Part shown: piece after piece, positions 24,804-33,020 of the stretch
How the letters are laid out: every line of letters begins with the position of its first letter
How positions within the stretch are numbered: the stretch's first letter is position 1
Assembly: GCF_002217475.1 (NCBI RefSeq)
Contig: NZ_MUHH01000033.1
Span: 537 to 38,915, forward strand
DNA from: Flavobacterium tructae
GTDB taxonomy: Bacteria; Bacteroidota; Bacteroidia; Flavobacteriales; Flavobacteriaceae
Direction: 5' to 3'
Length of the DNA: 38,379 nucleotides
Notes under the pieces: model-generated
The model's database searches: none
What the model was told of the DNA's origin: nothing
The model's input: only the letters and a program-made list of their open reading frames with translations
Position numbers and translations under genes: made by a program

Positions 24804-26342
24804 ATGAACTGCAAATTATCACTTTTAGCCTTATTATTTAGCTTTACCATTTCAGCGCAAATAACCAATCCGGAAGTAGATGATCTGGTCAACCGTACCC
24901 TAAAAGCATTTGATGTACCCGGAATTGCAGTGGCCATTGTAAAAGACGGAAAAGTAGTTTTGGCAAAAGGTTATGGTGTAAAATCAATTGCAACACAGCA
25001 AAAAGTGGATGCCAATACGCTGTTCGGGATTGCTTCCAACAGTAAAGCTTTTACCTCAGGAGCACTGGCAATGCTGGTTGACGAAGGTAAAATAAAATGG
25101 GATGACAGAGTAATAAAATACCTTCCTGATTTTAAAATGTACGACGATTATGTAACCCGTGAATTCACGATTCGTGACCTGTTAACCCACAGAAGCGGAC
25201 TTGGACTTGGAGCCGGAGATTTGATGATCTGGCCCGATGGAAGCGATTTTAAAGCGCAGGATATTATTCATAATCTAAGGTATTTAAAACCTGTTTCTGA
25301 TTTTAGAACCAAATACGATTATGACAACCTGCTCTATATCGTTGCAGGCGAAATTGTACATGCAGTAAGCGGTAAAACCTGGGCTGAATTTGTAGAAGAA
25401 CGCATCATGAAACCTTTGGAAATGAGCAATAGTGTAGCTTCAGTGAAACGTTTAAAAGACACCACAAACGTTATCACACCTCATGTTCCGGTTGACGGAA
25501 AACTCAAAACCATAAAACGTTATGAAAACCAACTTTTTGACGGAGCAGCCGGAATTTATTCCAGTGTAAACGATTTGAGCAAATGGGCCATACTACAACT
25601 CAACAACGGAAAATATGGCGATAACAAACCACTGTTTTCAGAAAAAGAACACAATGAAATGTGGCAATTGCAAACCATCATTCCAACCAAAACAAGACCG
25701 CCGTACAACACTCATTTCTCCGGTTATGGTTTAGGCTGGTTCCTGAGTGATGTAAAAGGATACAAACAGGTTTCACATACTGGAGGACTGGAAGGAAATG
25801 TAACTCAAACCACTTTGATTCCGGAATTAGGATTAGGAATAATTGTTTTAACCAATCAGCAATCGGGAGCAGCTTTTAGTGCCATTACCAATACGATAAA
25901 AGACAGTTACCTCGGTATTAAATCAGATGACTATGTGACGATGTACAGCAGCCGAATGAAAGACAGCGAAGCATCGGCCGATAAAGTAACCGATGAAGTT
26001 TGGGCAACTGTTGTTAAAAACAAAAAAGACAAACTAAAAACTGACTTTTCTAAAATTACCGGAACTTACAAAGACAACTGGTTTGGCGAAATTACCATTA
26101 CTGAGAAAAAAGGAAAAATATATTTTGCTTCCAAACGCTCTCCGCAACTAGCCGGTGAGGTATTTTTCTATAAAGATGGAAATTACGTCGTGAAATGGAA
26201 CAATGCTTTCTTTCACGCCGATGCACATCTGCTTTTCAAATACGACGAAAGTGGTAAAGTCCTTAACTTAAAAATGCTTCCAATTTCTGAATTAACTGAC
26301 TTTAGTTACGATTTTCAGGATTTGGATTTTTCGAAAGAGTAA
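24804..26342 (+). CDS. Exported serine hydrolase of the beta-lactamase/penicillin-binding family, with DUF3471
   Basis: This 512-aa protein has a signal peptide ending FTISAQ (residue 19). It has the class C/PBP4-like catalytic motifs: SNSK (S78xxK81) in FGIASNSKAFTSGAL, the YxN motif Y173-D-N, and HTGG (325-328) in place of KTG. A C-terminal DUF3471 domain (GTYKDNWFGEITITEKKGK, then VKWNNAFFHADAHLLF) follows from about residue 413. The HTGG box is usual for esterase or peptidase members such as EstB and DD-aminopeptidases rather than drug-resistance enzymes. It is probably a periplasmic or cell-surface peptidase/esterase. Confidence 0.9.
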   Translation: MNCKLSLLALLFSFTISAQITNPEVDDLVNRTLKAFDVPGIAVAIVKDGKVVLAKGYGVKSIATQQKVDANTLFGIASNSKAFTSGALAMLVDEGKIKWDDRVIKYLPDFKMYDDYVTREFTIRDLLTHRSGLGLGAGDLMIWPDGSDFKAQDIIHNLRYLKPVSDFRTKYDYDNLLYIVAGEIVHAVSGKTWAEFVEERIMKPLEMSNSVASVKRLKDTTNVITPHVPVDGKLKTIKRYENQLFDGAAGIYSSVNDLSKWAILQLNNGKYGDNKPLFSEKEHNEMWQLQTIIPTKTRPPYNTHFSGYGLGWFLSDVKGYKQVSHTGGLEGNVTQTTLIPELGLGIIVLTNQQSGAAFSAITNTIKDSYLGIKSDDYVTMYSSRMKDSEASADKVTDEVWATVVKNKKDKLKTDFSKITGTYKDNWFGEITITEKKGKIYFASKRSPQLAGEVFFYKDGNYVVKWNNAFFHADAHLLFKYDESGKVLNLKMLPISELTDFSYDFQDLDFSKE

Positions 26343-26412
26343 TTTCAAGTTTCAAGTTTCAAGTTTCAAGTTTCAAGTTTCAGGTTTCAAGTTTCAGGTT
26401 TCAGGTTTCAAA
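26343..26412. repeat. Heptamer tandem array, ten units of TTTCAAG/TTTCAGG
   Basis: Units in order: five TTTCAAG, then TTTCAGG, TTTCAAG, TTTCAGG, TTTCAGG, TTTCAAA. The array begins one base after the serine hydrolase stop and is followed by a complementary word at 26448-26460. Confidence 0.95.
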
Positions 26413-26460
26413 TCGAAAACAAAATATAAAAACAGTTCTCTAAAACATGAAACCTGAAAC
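26398..26460. terminator. Possible hairpin formed by the heptamer array and its inverted copy
   Basis: Plus strand 26398-26410 (GTTTCAGGTTTCA) pairs perfectly with 26448-26460 (TGAAACCTGAAAC), a 13-bp stem with a 37-nt loop. It would follow the serine hydrolase gene. There is no T run right after the stem, so termination activity is not certain. A similar inverted word pair surrounds 28796-28868, after the (p)ppGpp enzyme gene. Confidence 0.5.
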
Positions 26461-26553
26461 GTGAAACAAAATAATTTCATTCTAAAATCAACCCTCCATT
26501 CCCTTGCGTATATTCAAACTTATTCTTATTTTTAGTACTTGAACTATGCCGTT

Positions 26554-28776
26554 ATGATAGAAATAGATATTGAAAAAGAAAATAAAGCAATTGCACAAGA
26601 GTATAAAGAGTTACTTCGAATCAGTTACCAGACTTTAAGTCCAACCGACAAAAAACTTATCCGTAAAGCATTTGATGTTGCAGTTGATGCGCATAAAGAA
26701 CAAAGACGTAAATCCGGAGAAGCGTATATCTTTCATCCTATTGCAGTTGCGAAAATTGTTGCCTCCGAAATTGGTTTGGGAGCGACCTCTATCGCTGCGG
26801 CCCTTTTGCATGATGTTGTTGAAGATACTCCCTTGACAGTAGAAGATATAGAGCGTTTGTTCAATCCGAAAGTTGCACAATTGGTAGAAGGTTTAACCAA
26901 AATATCATTGGTTCAGAGAGATCTGAATGCCTCCATGCAGGCCGAAAATTTCCGAAAAATGATTCTGACACTGAACGATGACGTTCGTGTTATTCTGATC
27001 AAACTGGCCGATCGTTTGCACAATATGCAAACCATGGATTCGATGGCGGAATACAAACAAACTAAAATCGCCTCAGAAACACTTTATATTTATGCTCCTC
27101 TTGCCCACCGTTTGGGATTGTACAATATCAAAACCAAACTGGAAGATTTAGGTCTGAAATATACAGAACCAAATGTATACAACGACATTGTAAGCAAAAT
27201 CAGAGAAACAAAAGAAGAACAGGATGCTTATATCAAAGACATTTCAGATGTTTTAAAGAAATCTTTAGACAGTGAAGGTGTCGATTATGTCATTAAAGGA
27301 CGTCCAAAATCTATTTACTCCATTCGTCGAAAAATGCGTGCTCAAAATGTAAGTTTTGACGAAGTGTACGATAAATTCGCCTTAAGAATTGTGTACAAAT
27401 CAGATCAGCATGATGAAAAATTCGTAGCCTGGAAAATCTATTCCATTGTTACAGATCATTACAGACCGAGCCCGAGTCGTTTACGTGACTGGATTTCCTC
27501 TCCAAAATCAACCGGTTACGAAGCCCTGCACATTACGGTTATGGGACCAAAAGGCCGTTGGGTTGAAGTTCAGGTGCGAAGCGAACGTATGGATGAAATT
27601 GCCGAAAAAGGATATGCCGCACATTACAAATACAAAAATGGCGCAACCGAAGAAAGCGGTCTGGACGTATGGCTGAATTTACTTCGTGAAGCACTGGAGA
27701 ATCAGGAAACCAATGCCGTAGATTTTGTTGAAGATTTCAAAATGAATTTGTATTCCAAAGAAATCTTCGTCTTTACACCAAAAGGAGAAATCAAATCACT
27801 TCCAAAAGGGGCCACATCACTTGATTTTGCTTTCAGTATACACTCTGAAATTGGAATTAAAACCCGAGGAACACGCGTCAATGGGCGATTAGTACCTTTG
27901 AATCACGAATTAAAAAGTGGCGACCAGGTTGAAGTTATAACCTCTGCCAATCAAAAACCAACTGTAAACTGGTTGGAATACGTAACAACTTCGCGCGCGA
28001 AAACCAAAATTAAAAATGTTCTGAACGAGAACACCAAAAAAATCGCCGAAGAAGGAAAAGAACTCCTTACCCGAAAATTAAAACATCTTAAAATCACCAT
28101 TAACGAACAAGTTATCAATGAATTGGTTAACTTTTTCAAACTTAAAACCAGTTTAGATTTATTTTACAGAGTAGGTATTGGTGCGATCGAAAATCAACAA
28201 TTAAAAGATTATGCGGCGCAAAAAAGCAATACGTTTATCAATTTCTTCAAAAATAAAATTAAGCGAAACAAGGATAACACCGCTTCAGAAGACATTCACA
28301 AACCCATCATCAGCAGTAACTACGACATGCTGGTTTTTGGAACTGAACACGACAAACTCGATTATAAACTCTCCCCATGCTGTAACCCGATTCCGGGAGA
28401 TGATGTTTTTGGATTTGTAACCATCAATGAAGGAATCAAAGTTCATAAAAAAGACTGTCCAAATGCAATTGGCATGCAGTCAAATTATGCTTACCGTATC
28501 ATGAGTGCCAAATGGATTGACTCTTCTCAAGAAGAATTCAAAGCTATCATCAACATAACAGGAATGGACGTTTTAGGACTTACCAATCAATTGACCAGAG
28601 TCATTTCGAACAACATGAGTGTAAACATCCAGAGCATTTCGTTAAGCACTGATGCCGGAATTTTTCACGGACAAATTGCTGTCATCGTTCAAAACAACAC
28701 CATTTTGAAGAAAATGATCAATGCCATTAAAAAAATCGACGGAGTTGATAAAGTAACAAGAGAGTACAGAACTTAA
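26554..28776 (+). CDS. spoT: Bifunctional (p)ppGpp synthetase/hydrolase, RelA/SpoT family
   Basis: I use ATG 26554 (MIEIDIEKENK, 740 aa); a TTG 15 nt upstream gives five more residues. The HD hydrolase domain is intact: FHPIAVAKIV, then ALLHDVVEDTPL with His86-Asp87, and KLADRLHNMQTM. The synthetase domain has GRPKSIYSIRRKM, KFALRIVYKSD, and STGYEALHITVMGPKG. The TGS domain reads VFTPKGEIKSLPKGATSLDFAF, followed by the helical/zinc-finger-like region with CCNPIPGDDVFGFVT, and an ACT domain at the C-terminus. It makes and degrades (p)ppGpp during starvation, and is expected to be the main stringent-response enzyme in this genome. The HD and both synthetase signatures are complete, so both activities are likely. 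Confidence 0.95.
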   Translation: MIEIDIEKENKAIAQEYKELLRISYQTLSPTDKKLIRKAFDVAVDAHKEQRRKSGEAYIFHPIAVAKIVASEIGLGATSIAAALLHDVVEDTPLTVEDIERLFNPKVAQLVEGLTKISLVQRDLNASMQAENFRKMILTLNDDVRVILIKLADRLHNMQTMDSMAEYKQTKIASETLYIYAPLAHRLGLYNIKTKLEDLGLKYTEPNVYNDIVSKIRETKEEQDAYIKDISDVLKKSLDSEGVDYVIKGRPKSIYSIRRKMRAQNVSFDEVYDKFALRIVYKSDQHDEKFVAWKIYSIVTDHYRPSPSRLRDWISSPKSTGYEALHITVMGPKGRWVEVQVRSERMDEIAEKGYAAHYKYKNGATEESGLDVWLNLLREALENQETNAVDFVEDFKMNLYSKEIFVFTPKGEIKSLPKGATSLDFAFSIHSEIGIKTRGTRVNGRLVPLNHELKSGDQVEVITSANQKPTVNWLEYVTTSRAKTKIKNVLNENTKKIAEEGKELLTRKLKHLKITINEQVINELVNFFKLKTSLDLFYRVGIGAIENQQLKDYAAQKSNTFINFFKNKIKRNKDNTASEDIHKPIISSNYDMLVFGTEHDKLDYKLSPCCNPIPGDDVFGFVTINEGIKVHKKDCPNAIGMQSNYAYRIMSAKWIDSSQEEFKAIINITGMDVLGLTNQLTRVISNNMSVNIQSISLSTDAGIFHGQIAVIVQNNTILKKMINAIKKIDGVDKVTREYRT

Positions 28777-28795
28777 GAATCGGTTATTGTTCCAG

Positions 28796-28875
28796 CTTTC
28801 AGGTAATGAGTTCTGGATATTAAACTCCGAAACTTGAAACCTCAAACCTCAAACTTGAAACCTGAAACTCACAAC
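28796..28875. repeat. Degenerate GAAACTTGAAACCT repeat downstream of the (p)ppGpp enzyme
   Basis: The spacer has TTTCAGGT, then AAACTCCGAAACTTGAAACC, TCAAACCTCAAACTTGAAAC, CTGAAACTC. These are reverse complements of the TTTCAAG/TTTCAGG heptamer at 26343. The same repeat family flanks the gene on both sides in opposite orientation. Confidence 0.7.
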
Positions 28876-28956
28876 GCATAACTTTTTTAACCTATCTATA
28901 AGGGTTTTATAACTAAACTTTAAACCCGAAACTTTTATTCATTAAAAATAAAAAAT

Positions 28957-28964
28957 TATCTTTG
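28957..28964 (+). promoter_or_regulatory. Possible -7 box TATCTTTG, six bases before the fur start
   Basis: TATCTTTG matches the Bacteroidota TAnnTTTG consensus and ends 6 nt before ATG 28971. If active, the transcript would have almost no leader. No clear -33 TTTG lies at the usual distance. Confidence 0.4.
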
Positions 28965-28970
28965 CCGGAT

Positions 28971-29429
28971 ATGACACTCATTTCAACTGACAACACTAGA
29001 AATCAAGAAATTGTAAAAAATGTTTTTACACTGTATCTTGAGCAAAAAGGGCATCGCAAAACTCCTGAGCGTTATGCTATACTTCAGGAAATTTACGATA
29101 GCGAAGAACATTTTGACATAGAAAACCTATACATCAAAATGAAAAACAAGAACTATCGTGTGAGTAGAGCTACATTGTACAACACGATTGAGCTTTTGTT
29201 AGACTGCGCTTTGGTTAGAAAACATCAATTTGGACAAAATCAGGCTTACTACGAAAAATCATATTTTGATAAACAGCATGATCACATTATCATGACGGAT
29301 TCCGGTGAGGTAATTGAATTTTGCGATCCAAGAATTCAGACCATCAAAAAAACAATCGAAGAAATATTTGATATCGAAATTACAAATCATTCGTTGTATT
29401 TCTACGGAAACAAAAAGCAAAAACAATAA
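28971..29429 (+). CDS. fur: Fur family transcriptional regulator
   Basis: Starting at ATG 28971 gives a 152-aa protein (MTLISTDNTRNQEIVKNVF); a TTG three codons earlier is less likely because it lies inside the putative -7 box. The winged-helix domain has HRKTPERYAILQEIY and YRVSRATLYNTIELLLDCALV with the recognition helix. The dimerisation/metal domain has HFDIENLY, DKQHDHIIMTDSGEVIEFCD with His and Cys ligands, and FYGN. The HDH plus single-Cys pattern lacks the two CXXC zinc motifs of classic Fur. It should regulate iron or other metal uptake genes. Fur is followed 94 nt later by purA in the same direction, an order common in Flavobacteria. Confidence 0.9.
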   Translation: MTLISTDNTRNQEIVKNVFTLYLEQKGHRKTPERYAILQEIYDSEEHFDIENLYIKMKNKNYRVSRATLYNTIELLLDCALVRKHQFGQNQAYYEKSYFDKQHDHIIMTDSGEVIEFCDPRIQTIKKTIEEIFDIEITNHSLYFYGNKKQKQ

Positions 29430-29523
29430 TTCCGAAAGGTATTATTCAGAAAATATAAAAAAGAAAATTAACTACATTAATCAGTGGGGCAATACGGATT
29501 GCCTCAACGCAAATTAAAAGAGA

Positions 29524-30795
29524 ATGACCGTAGATTTATTACTAGGATTACAATGGGGAGATGAAGGTAAAGGAAAAATTGTTGATGTACTTACCTCAAA
29601 TTATGATATTATTGCACGTTTTCAAGGAGGACCAAACGCAGGACATACATTAGAATTTGACGGAATTAAACACGTACTTAGAACCATTCCTTCCGGAATT
29701 TTTCATAAAAAATCAGTAAACATCATTGGTAATGGTGTTGTAATAGACCCGGTGGTTTTTCAAAAAGAAATCGAAGGTTTAGAGAAATTTAACCTTGATA
29801 TCAAAAGCAAACTGATCATTTCAAGAAAAGCACACTTAATTTTACCAACGCACCGTTTATTGGATGCTGCTTCTGAAGCATCTAAAGGAAAAGCCAAAAT
29901 CGGATCTACTCTTAAAGGAATTGGACCAACTTACATGGACAAAACCGGAAGAAACGGATTGCGTGTTGGAGACATCGAATTAGAAGACTTTAAAGAGCGT
30001 TACAGAGCTTTAGCTGACAAACATGAAGCTATGATTGCTTTTTATGACGTAGCGATTCAATACAATCTGGCTGAACTTGAAAAAGAGTTTTTTGAAGCTA
30101 TTGAAGAATTAAAAAAATTAGATTTTATTGATAGTGAAGAATACATGTACCAGGCTCAAAAAGCAGGTAAATCAATCTTATGTGAAGGAGCTCAGGGTTC
30201 TTTATTAGATGTTGATTTTGGAACTTATCCATTTGTAACTTCTTCAAACACTACAGCTGCCGGAGCTTGTACCGGTTTAGGAATTGCTCCGAACAAAATC
30301 AAAGAAGTATACGGAATTTTCAAAGCTTATGTTACACGTGTAGGTAGCGGCCCATTCCCTACTGAACTTTTTGACGAAGTAGGTGCAACAATGGCAAAAG
30401 TGGGTAATGAATTTGGATCCGTTACAGGAAGACAAAGACGTTGTGGATGGTTGGATTTAGTAGCTTTAAAATATGCCGTTCAGGTAAATGGAGTTACTCA
30501 GTTAATGATGATGAAAGGTGACGTACTTTCCGGATTTGAAACTTTAAAAGTTTGTACTGCATACAACTATAAAGGTGAAAACATCTCTCACTTCCCTTAC
30601 AACATCGAGCCTGAAAACGTAACTCCTGTTTATAAAGAGTTTAAAGGATGGCAAGCTGATTTAACAGGAATGACGACTTACGATCAATTACCGGTTGAGC
30701 TAAAAGAATATATTGAGTTTATTGAAGCAGAAGTTGGAGTACCGATCAAAATTGTATCGGTTGGACCAGACAGAAAGCAAACAATAACAAAATAA
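29524..30795 (+). CDS. purA: Adenylosuccinate synthetase
   Basis: This 423-aa cytoplasmic enzyme makes adenylosuccinate from IMP, GTP and aspartate, the first committed step from IMP to AMP. The N-terminal GTP/IMP loop is LGLQWGDEGKGKIVD (7-21), with the catalytic Asp13 region, NAGHTLEF, and IGNGVVIDP. ILCEGAQGSLLDVDFGTYPF (about 218-237) and TSSNTTAAGACTGLG follow. VTGRQRRCGWLDLVALKYA (about 301-319) binds aspartate, and VGPDRKQTI ends the protein. The length is normal. A clear terminator follows at 30804. Confidence 0.97.
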   Translation: MTVDLLLGLQWGDEGKGKIVDVLTSNYDIIARFQGGPNAGHTLEFDGIKHVLRTIPSGIFHKKSVNIIGNGVVIDPVVFQKEIEGLEKFNLDIKSKLIISRKAHLILPTHRLLDAASEASKGKAKIGSTLKGIGPTYMDKTGRNGLRVGDIELEDFKERYRALADKHEAMIAFYDVAIQYNLAELEKEFFEAIEELKKLDFIDSEEYMYQAQKAGKSILCEGAQGSLLDVDFGTYPFVTSSNTTAAGACTGLGIAPNKIKEVYGIFKAYVTRVGSGPFPTELFDEVGATMAKVGNEFGSVTGRQRRCGWLDLVALKYAVQVNGVTQLMMMKGDVLSGFETLKVCTAYNYKGENISHFPYNIEPENVTPVYKEFKGWQADLTGMTTYDQLPVELKEYIEFIEAEVGVPIKIVSVGPDRKQTITK

Positions 30796-30803
30796 TACCT
30801 CTA

Positions 30804-30833
30804 AACGCTCTGATAATCAGAGCGTTTTTTTTA
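30804..30833 (+). terminator. Rho-independent terminator after purA
   Basis: Stem AACGCTCTGA / TCAGAGCGTT (30804-30813 with 30817-30826), loop TAA, then an eight-T run (30825-30832). A typical intrinsic terminator. Confidence 0.9.
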
Positions 30834-30848
30834 TACCAAACATTTCTT

Positions 30849-31433
30849 ATGATGAAAAATCCAAAAATTAAAGTTACCGAAACCCAATTATTATCAGACA
30901 ATTGGTACCTGCTGAACAAAGTAACTTTTGATTACGAAATGAAAGACGGTAAAATAGAATCTCATATCCGTGAAGTGTATGACCGTGGAAATGGAGCTGC
31001 CATTTTATTGTACAACACCTCAAAGAAAACCGTTATCCTGACGCGTCAATTTCGTCTCCCGACCTATCTAAACGGCAATAAAAGTGGAATGATGATTGAA
31101 GTTTGCGCAGGACTTTTAGATCAGGATCATCCGGAGCAGGCTATTATTCGCGAAACCGAAGAAGAAACCGGGTATCGTCTGCAGAAAGTAGAAAAAGTAA
31201 TCGAAACCTACATGTCACCAGGATCAGTAACCGAAATTCTATACCTTTTTGTGGGAGAATATGACGAGACCATGAAAGTAAACGATGGCGGTGGATTAGA
31301 CGCGGAACAAGAAAACATAGAGGTTCTGGAATATACTTTTGACGAAGCTTATGTCATGATTGAATCCGGCGAAATCACAGATGCAAAAACGATTTTATTG
31401 TTGCAGCATGCCAAAATAAAAGGTTTGATTTAA
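30849..31433 (+). CDS. nudK: NUDIX hydrolase, GDP-mannose pyrophosphatase-like (NudK)
   Basis: This 194-aa protein has the Nudix box GLLDQDHPEQAIIRETEEETGY (shown as GLLDQDHPEQAI plus IRETEEETGY, about 89-110), with the metal-binding glutamates of REXXEE. The segments SDNWYLLNKVTFDYEMKDG, REVYDRGNGAAILLYN, LTRQFRLPTYLNG, YMSPGSVTEILYLFVGEY and the GGGLDAEQENIEVLEY tail are typical of the NudK/ADP-sugar group. It should split a GDP- or ADP-sugar into nucleoside monophosphate plus sugar phosphate. ATGATG gives two start choices; the first is used here. Confidence 0.85.
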   Translation: MMKNPKIKVTETQLLSDNWYLLNKVTFDYEMKDGKIESHIREVYDRGNGAAILLYNTSKKTVILTRQFRLPTYLNGNKSGMMIEVCAGLLDQDHPEQAIIRETEEETGYRLQKVEKVIETYMSPGSVTEILYLFVGEYDETMKVNDGGGLDAEQENIEVLEYTFDEAYVMIESGEITDAKTILLLQHAKIKGLI

Positions 31434-31454
31434 ATAAGGGATTTTTTATTATTT

Positions 31455-31507
31455 TTAGACTGAAATTAAGTTTTTCTTTTAAAAAATATAGCTAAATTTC
31501 AGTCTAA
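31455..31507. promoter_or_regulatory. 13-bp perfect inverted repeat (TTAGACTGAAATT) before the TPR gene
   Basis: Arms 31455-31467 and 31495-31507 are exact complements, loop 27 nt. It follows the nudK stop by 21 nt and precedes the next ATG by 20 nt, so it may be a nudK terminator, a leader hairpin, or an operator. Confidence 0.6.
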
Positions 31508-31527
31508 TAAAACCAAAATACCGGAAA

Positions 31528-32985
31528 ATGAAACTAAAATTTTTACTCCTTTTTTTAAGCCTCACCCTTTACTCCTTCTCACAAAAACTTCAACGAAATG
31601 TTTTTGAGTACGAAAAATTAAAATCTGATAATTTTGACTTGTGCGACGAAACCGTTAACAAAGAGCAAAAAAACATTTTAACTAAGCTTGAAGAAAACAA
31701 TAGTACAAATGCTGTAGTCATTTCTAAAAAACTTTATGAAACCAAAAATGATTGTTTTGGAACATTTGAAATTTATGGATATTCATTGTTTCGAAATGGA
31801 CAATGGTTTGAAGGAATTGATATTATTGAAAAAGGAATTGCAAAATTTGGAAGTGTTCCAGAATTAATAAAAAGAAAATCTGAAATGAGTCTAGAAATGG
31901 CAGAACTAGGCACCAGACAACGAAATATCGATGGAAATTCCGTTTTTAAAGCTGATTCTCTCCAATATGACGAAGATCAATTTAAAGAAGAAAACCTAAA
32001 ATCTGCTCTTATTGATCTTGAATATCTGATCAAAACATATAACCGAAGCGAAGAAATTTATTATGCAGCTAAAATTCAACAGCTTTTAACAAATTACAAC
32101 AAATCAAATGAAACGTTCAAAGCGCTTTTGAATGATGAAAAATATAAAAACGCTGCTGTATTCAATATAGCTGACAATTATATTGCACTAAAAGATTATG
32201 ACAGTGCCGAAACAGAATTCAATAAAATACTGGCAGACAATCCTAAAGAAGCAGCAATTTATGATAAACTATCTGAAATCTATAATTCCAAAAATGATAA
32301 AGTAAAAGCATCAGAATTAACTAGTAAAAGTATTTTCTACAGAAACACTCCTGCTGATTCAGATTTGGAATACAGCAAAGAAAATTTCGAGTTACTTCAA
32401 TTTTTTGGGACAGATAAAAACAAACCCGGTAAAAAATTAAAAAAGCTTCAAGAAATTTTAAGCCAAAACAAACAGCAATATACCGTAGATGTATGTTTAA
32501 TGATTTTAAAACTACATGCAAATCATGGAAATGGTGTTGAAGAAAAAGCAACCGAAATATTAAAAAATATCGGAAAGCCTTCTATAGAAAAAGTTAATAA
32601 GCTTTTTCAAAGTAATGTCTCTACATGTACAATTACTAATTTGTCCGATATTATGGCAGCTGTAAAAGATGAAAATTCATGGAAACTTATGAAAGAGTAT
32701 CTATCCTATATCGCCAATATGCCAGTGACATTAATTCCGCCAAATTTACCGGAAAAAATGATTCAATTTAACGAAGACAAAGGCATAACAGAAATCCTAA
32801 TAACAGTAAAACCTTTGCTCACAAAAGAAGACAACAATGATGCTCTTAGTCAATTGACAGGATTTGGACACTATGTTTATTATTCTCCTTTAGGAAAAGT
32901 AAATAAAGAAAAACTAAAAAAAATAGCAACTGAATTAAAGTATTCGGATAAAGAATTTAGTTTGTTACAAGACAAAATTAACTAG
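31528..32985 (+). CDS. Exported tetratricopeptide-repeat protein of unknown function
   Basis: This 485-aa protein has a signal peptide ending TLYSFSQ (about 19). TPR-like helical hairpins are readable around residues 85-115 and 185-265: AKIQQLLTNYNKSNETFKALL, AVFNIADNYIALKDYDSAETEF, and ILADNPKEAAIYDKLSEIYN (conserved positions W/L-A-Y). The rest is helical without catalytic motifs. TPR proteins mediate protein-protein binding. An exported TPR next to an exported S41 peptidase (35 nt between the genes) suggests that both act in the periplasm or at the surface. Confidence 0.8.
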   Translation: MKLKFLLLFLSLTLYSFSQKLQRNVFEYEKLKSDNFDLCDETVNKEQKNILTKLEENNSTNAVVISKKLYETKNDCFGTFEIYGYSLFRNGQWFEGIDIIEKGIAKFGSVPELIKRKSEMSLEMAELGTRQRNIDGNSVFKADSLQYDEDQFKEENLKSALIDLEYLIKTYNRSEEIYYAAKIQQLLTNYNKSNETFKALLNDEKYKNAAVFNIADNYIALKDYDSAETEFNKILADNPKEAAIYDKLSEIYNSKNDKVKASELTSKSIFYRNTPADSDLEYSKENFELLQFFGTDKNKPGKKLKKLQEILSQNKQQYTVDVCLMILKLHANHGNGVEEKATEILKNIGKPSIEKVNKLFQSNVSTCTITNLSDIMAAVKDENSWKLMKEYLSYIANMPVTLIPPNLPEKMIQFNEDKGITEILITVKPLLTKEDNNDALSQLTGFGHYVYYSPLGKVNKEKLKKIATELKYSDKEFSLLQDKIN

Positions 32986-33020
32986 TCAAAAATCAGTACT
33001 TAGATCCTAAAGCCCTTGAA

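Noticed and set aside
24804..26342. Acquired beta-lactamase
   Set aside because: SxxK and YxN are present but the third box is HTGG and there is a DUF3471 tail, as in esterase/peptidase members; no mobile element is near.
26343..26412. Short direct repeats that might be a CRISPR array
   Set aside because: Units are 7 bp with no spacers and no cas genes are present; it is a tandem array.
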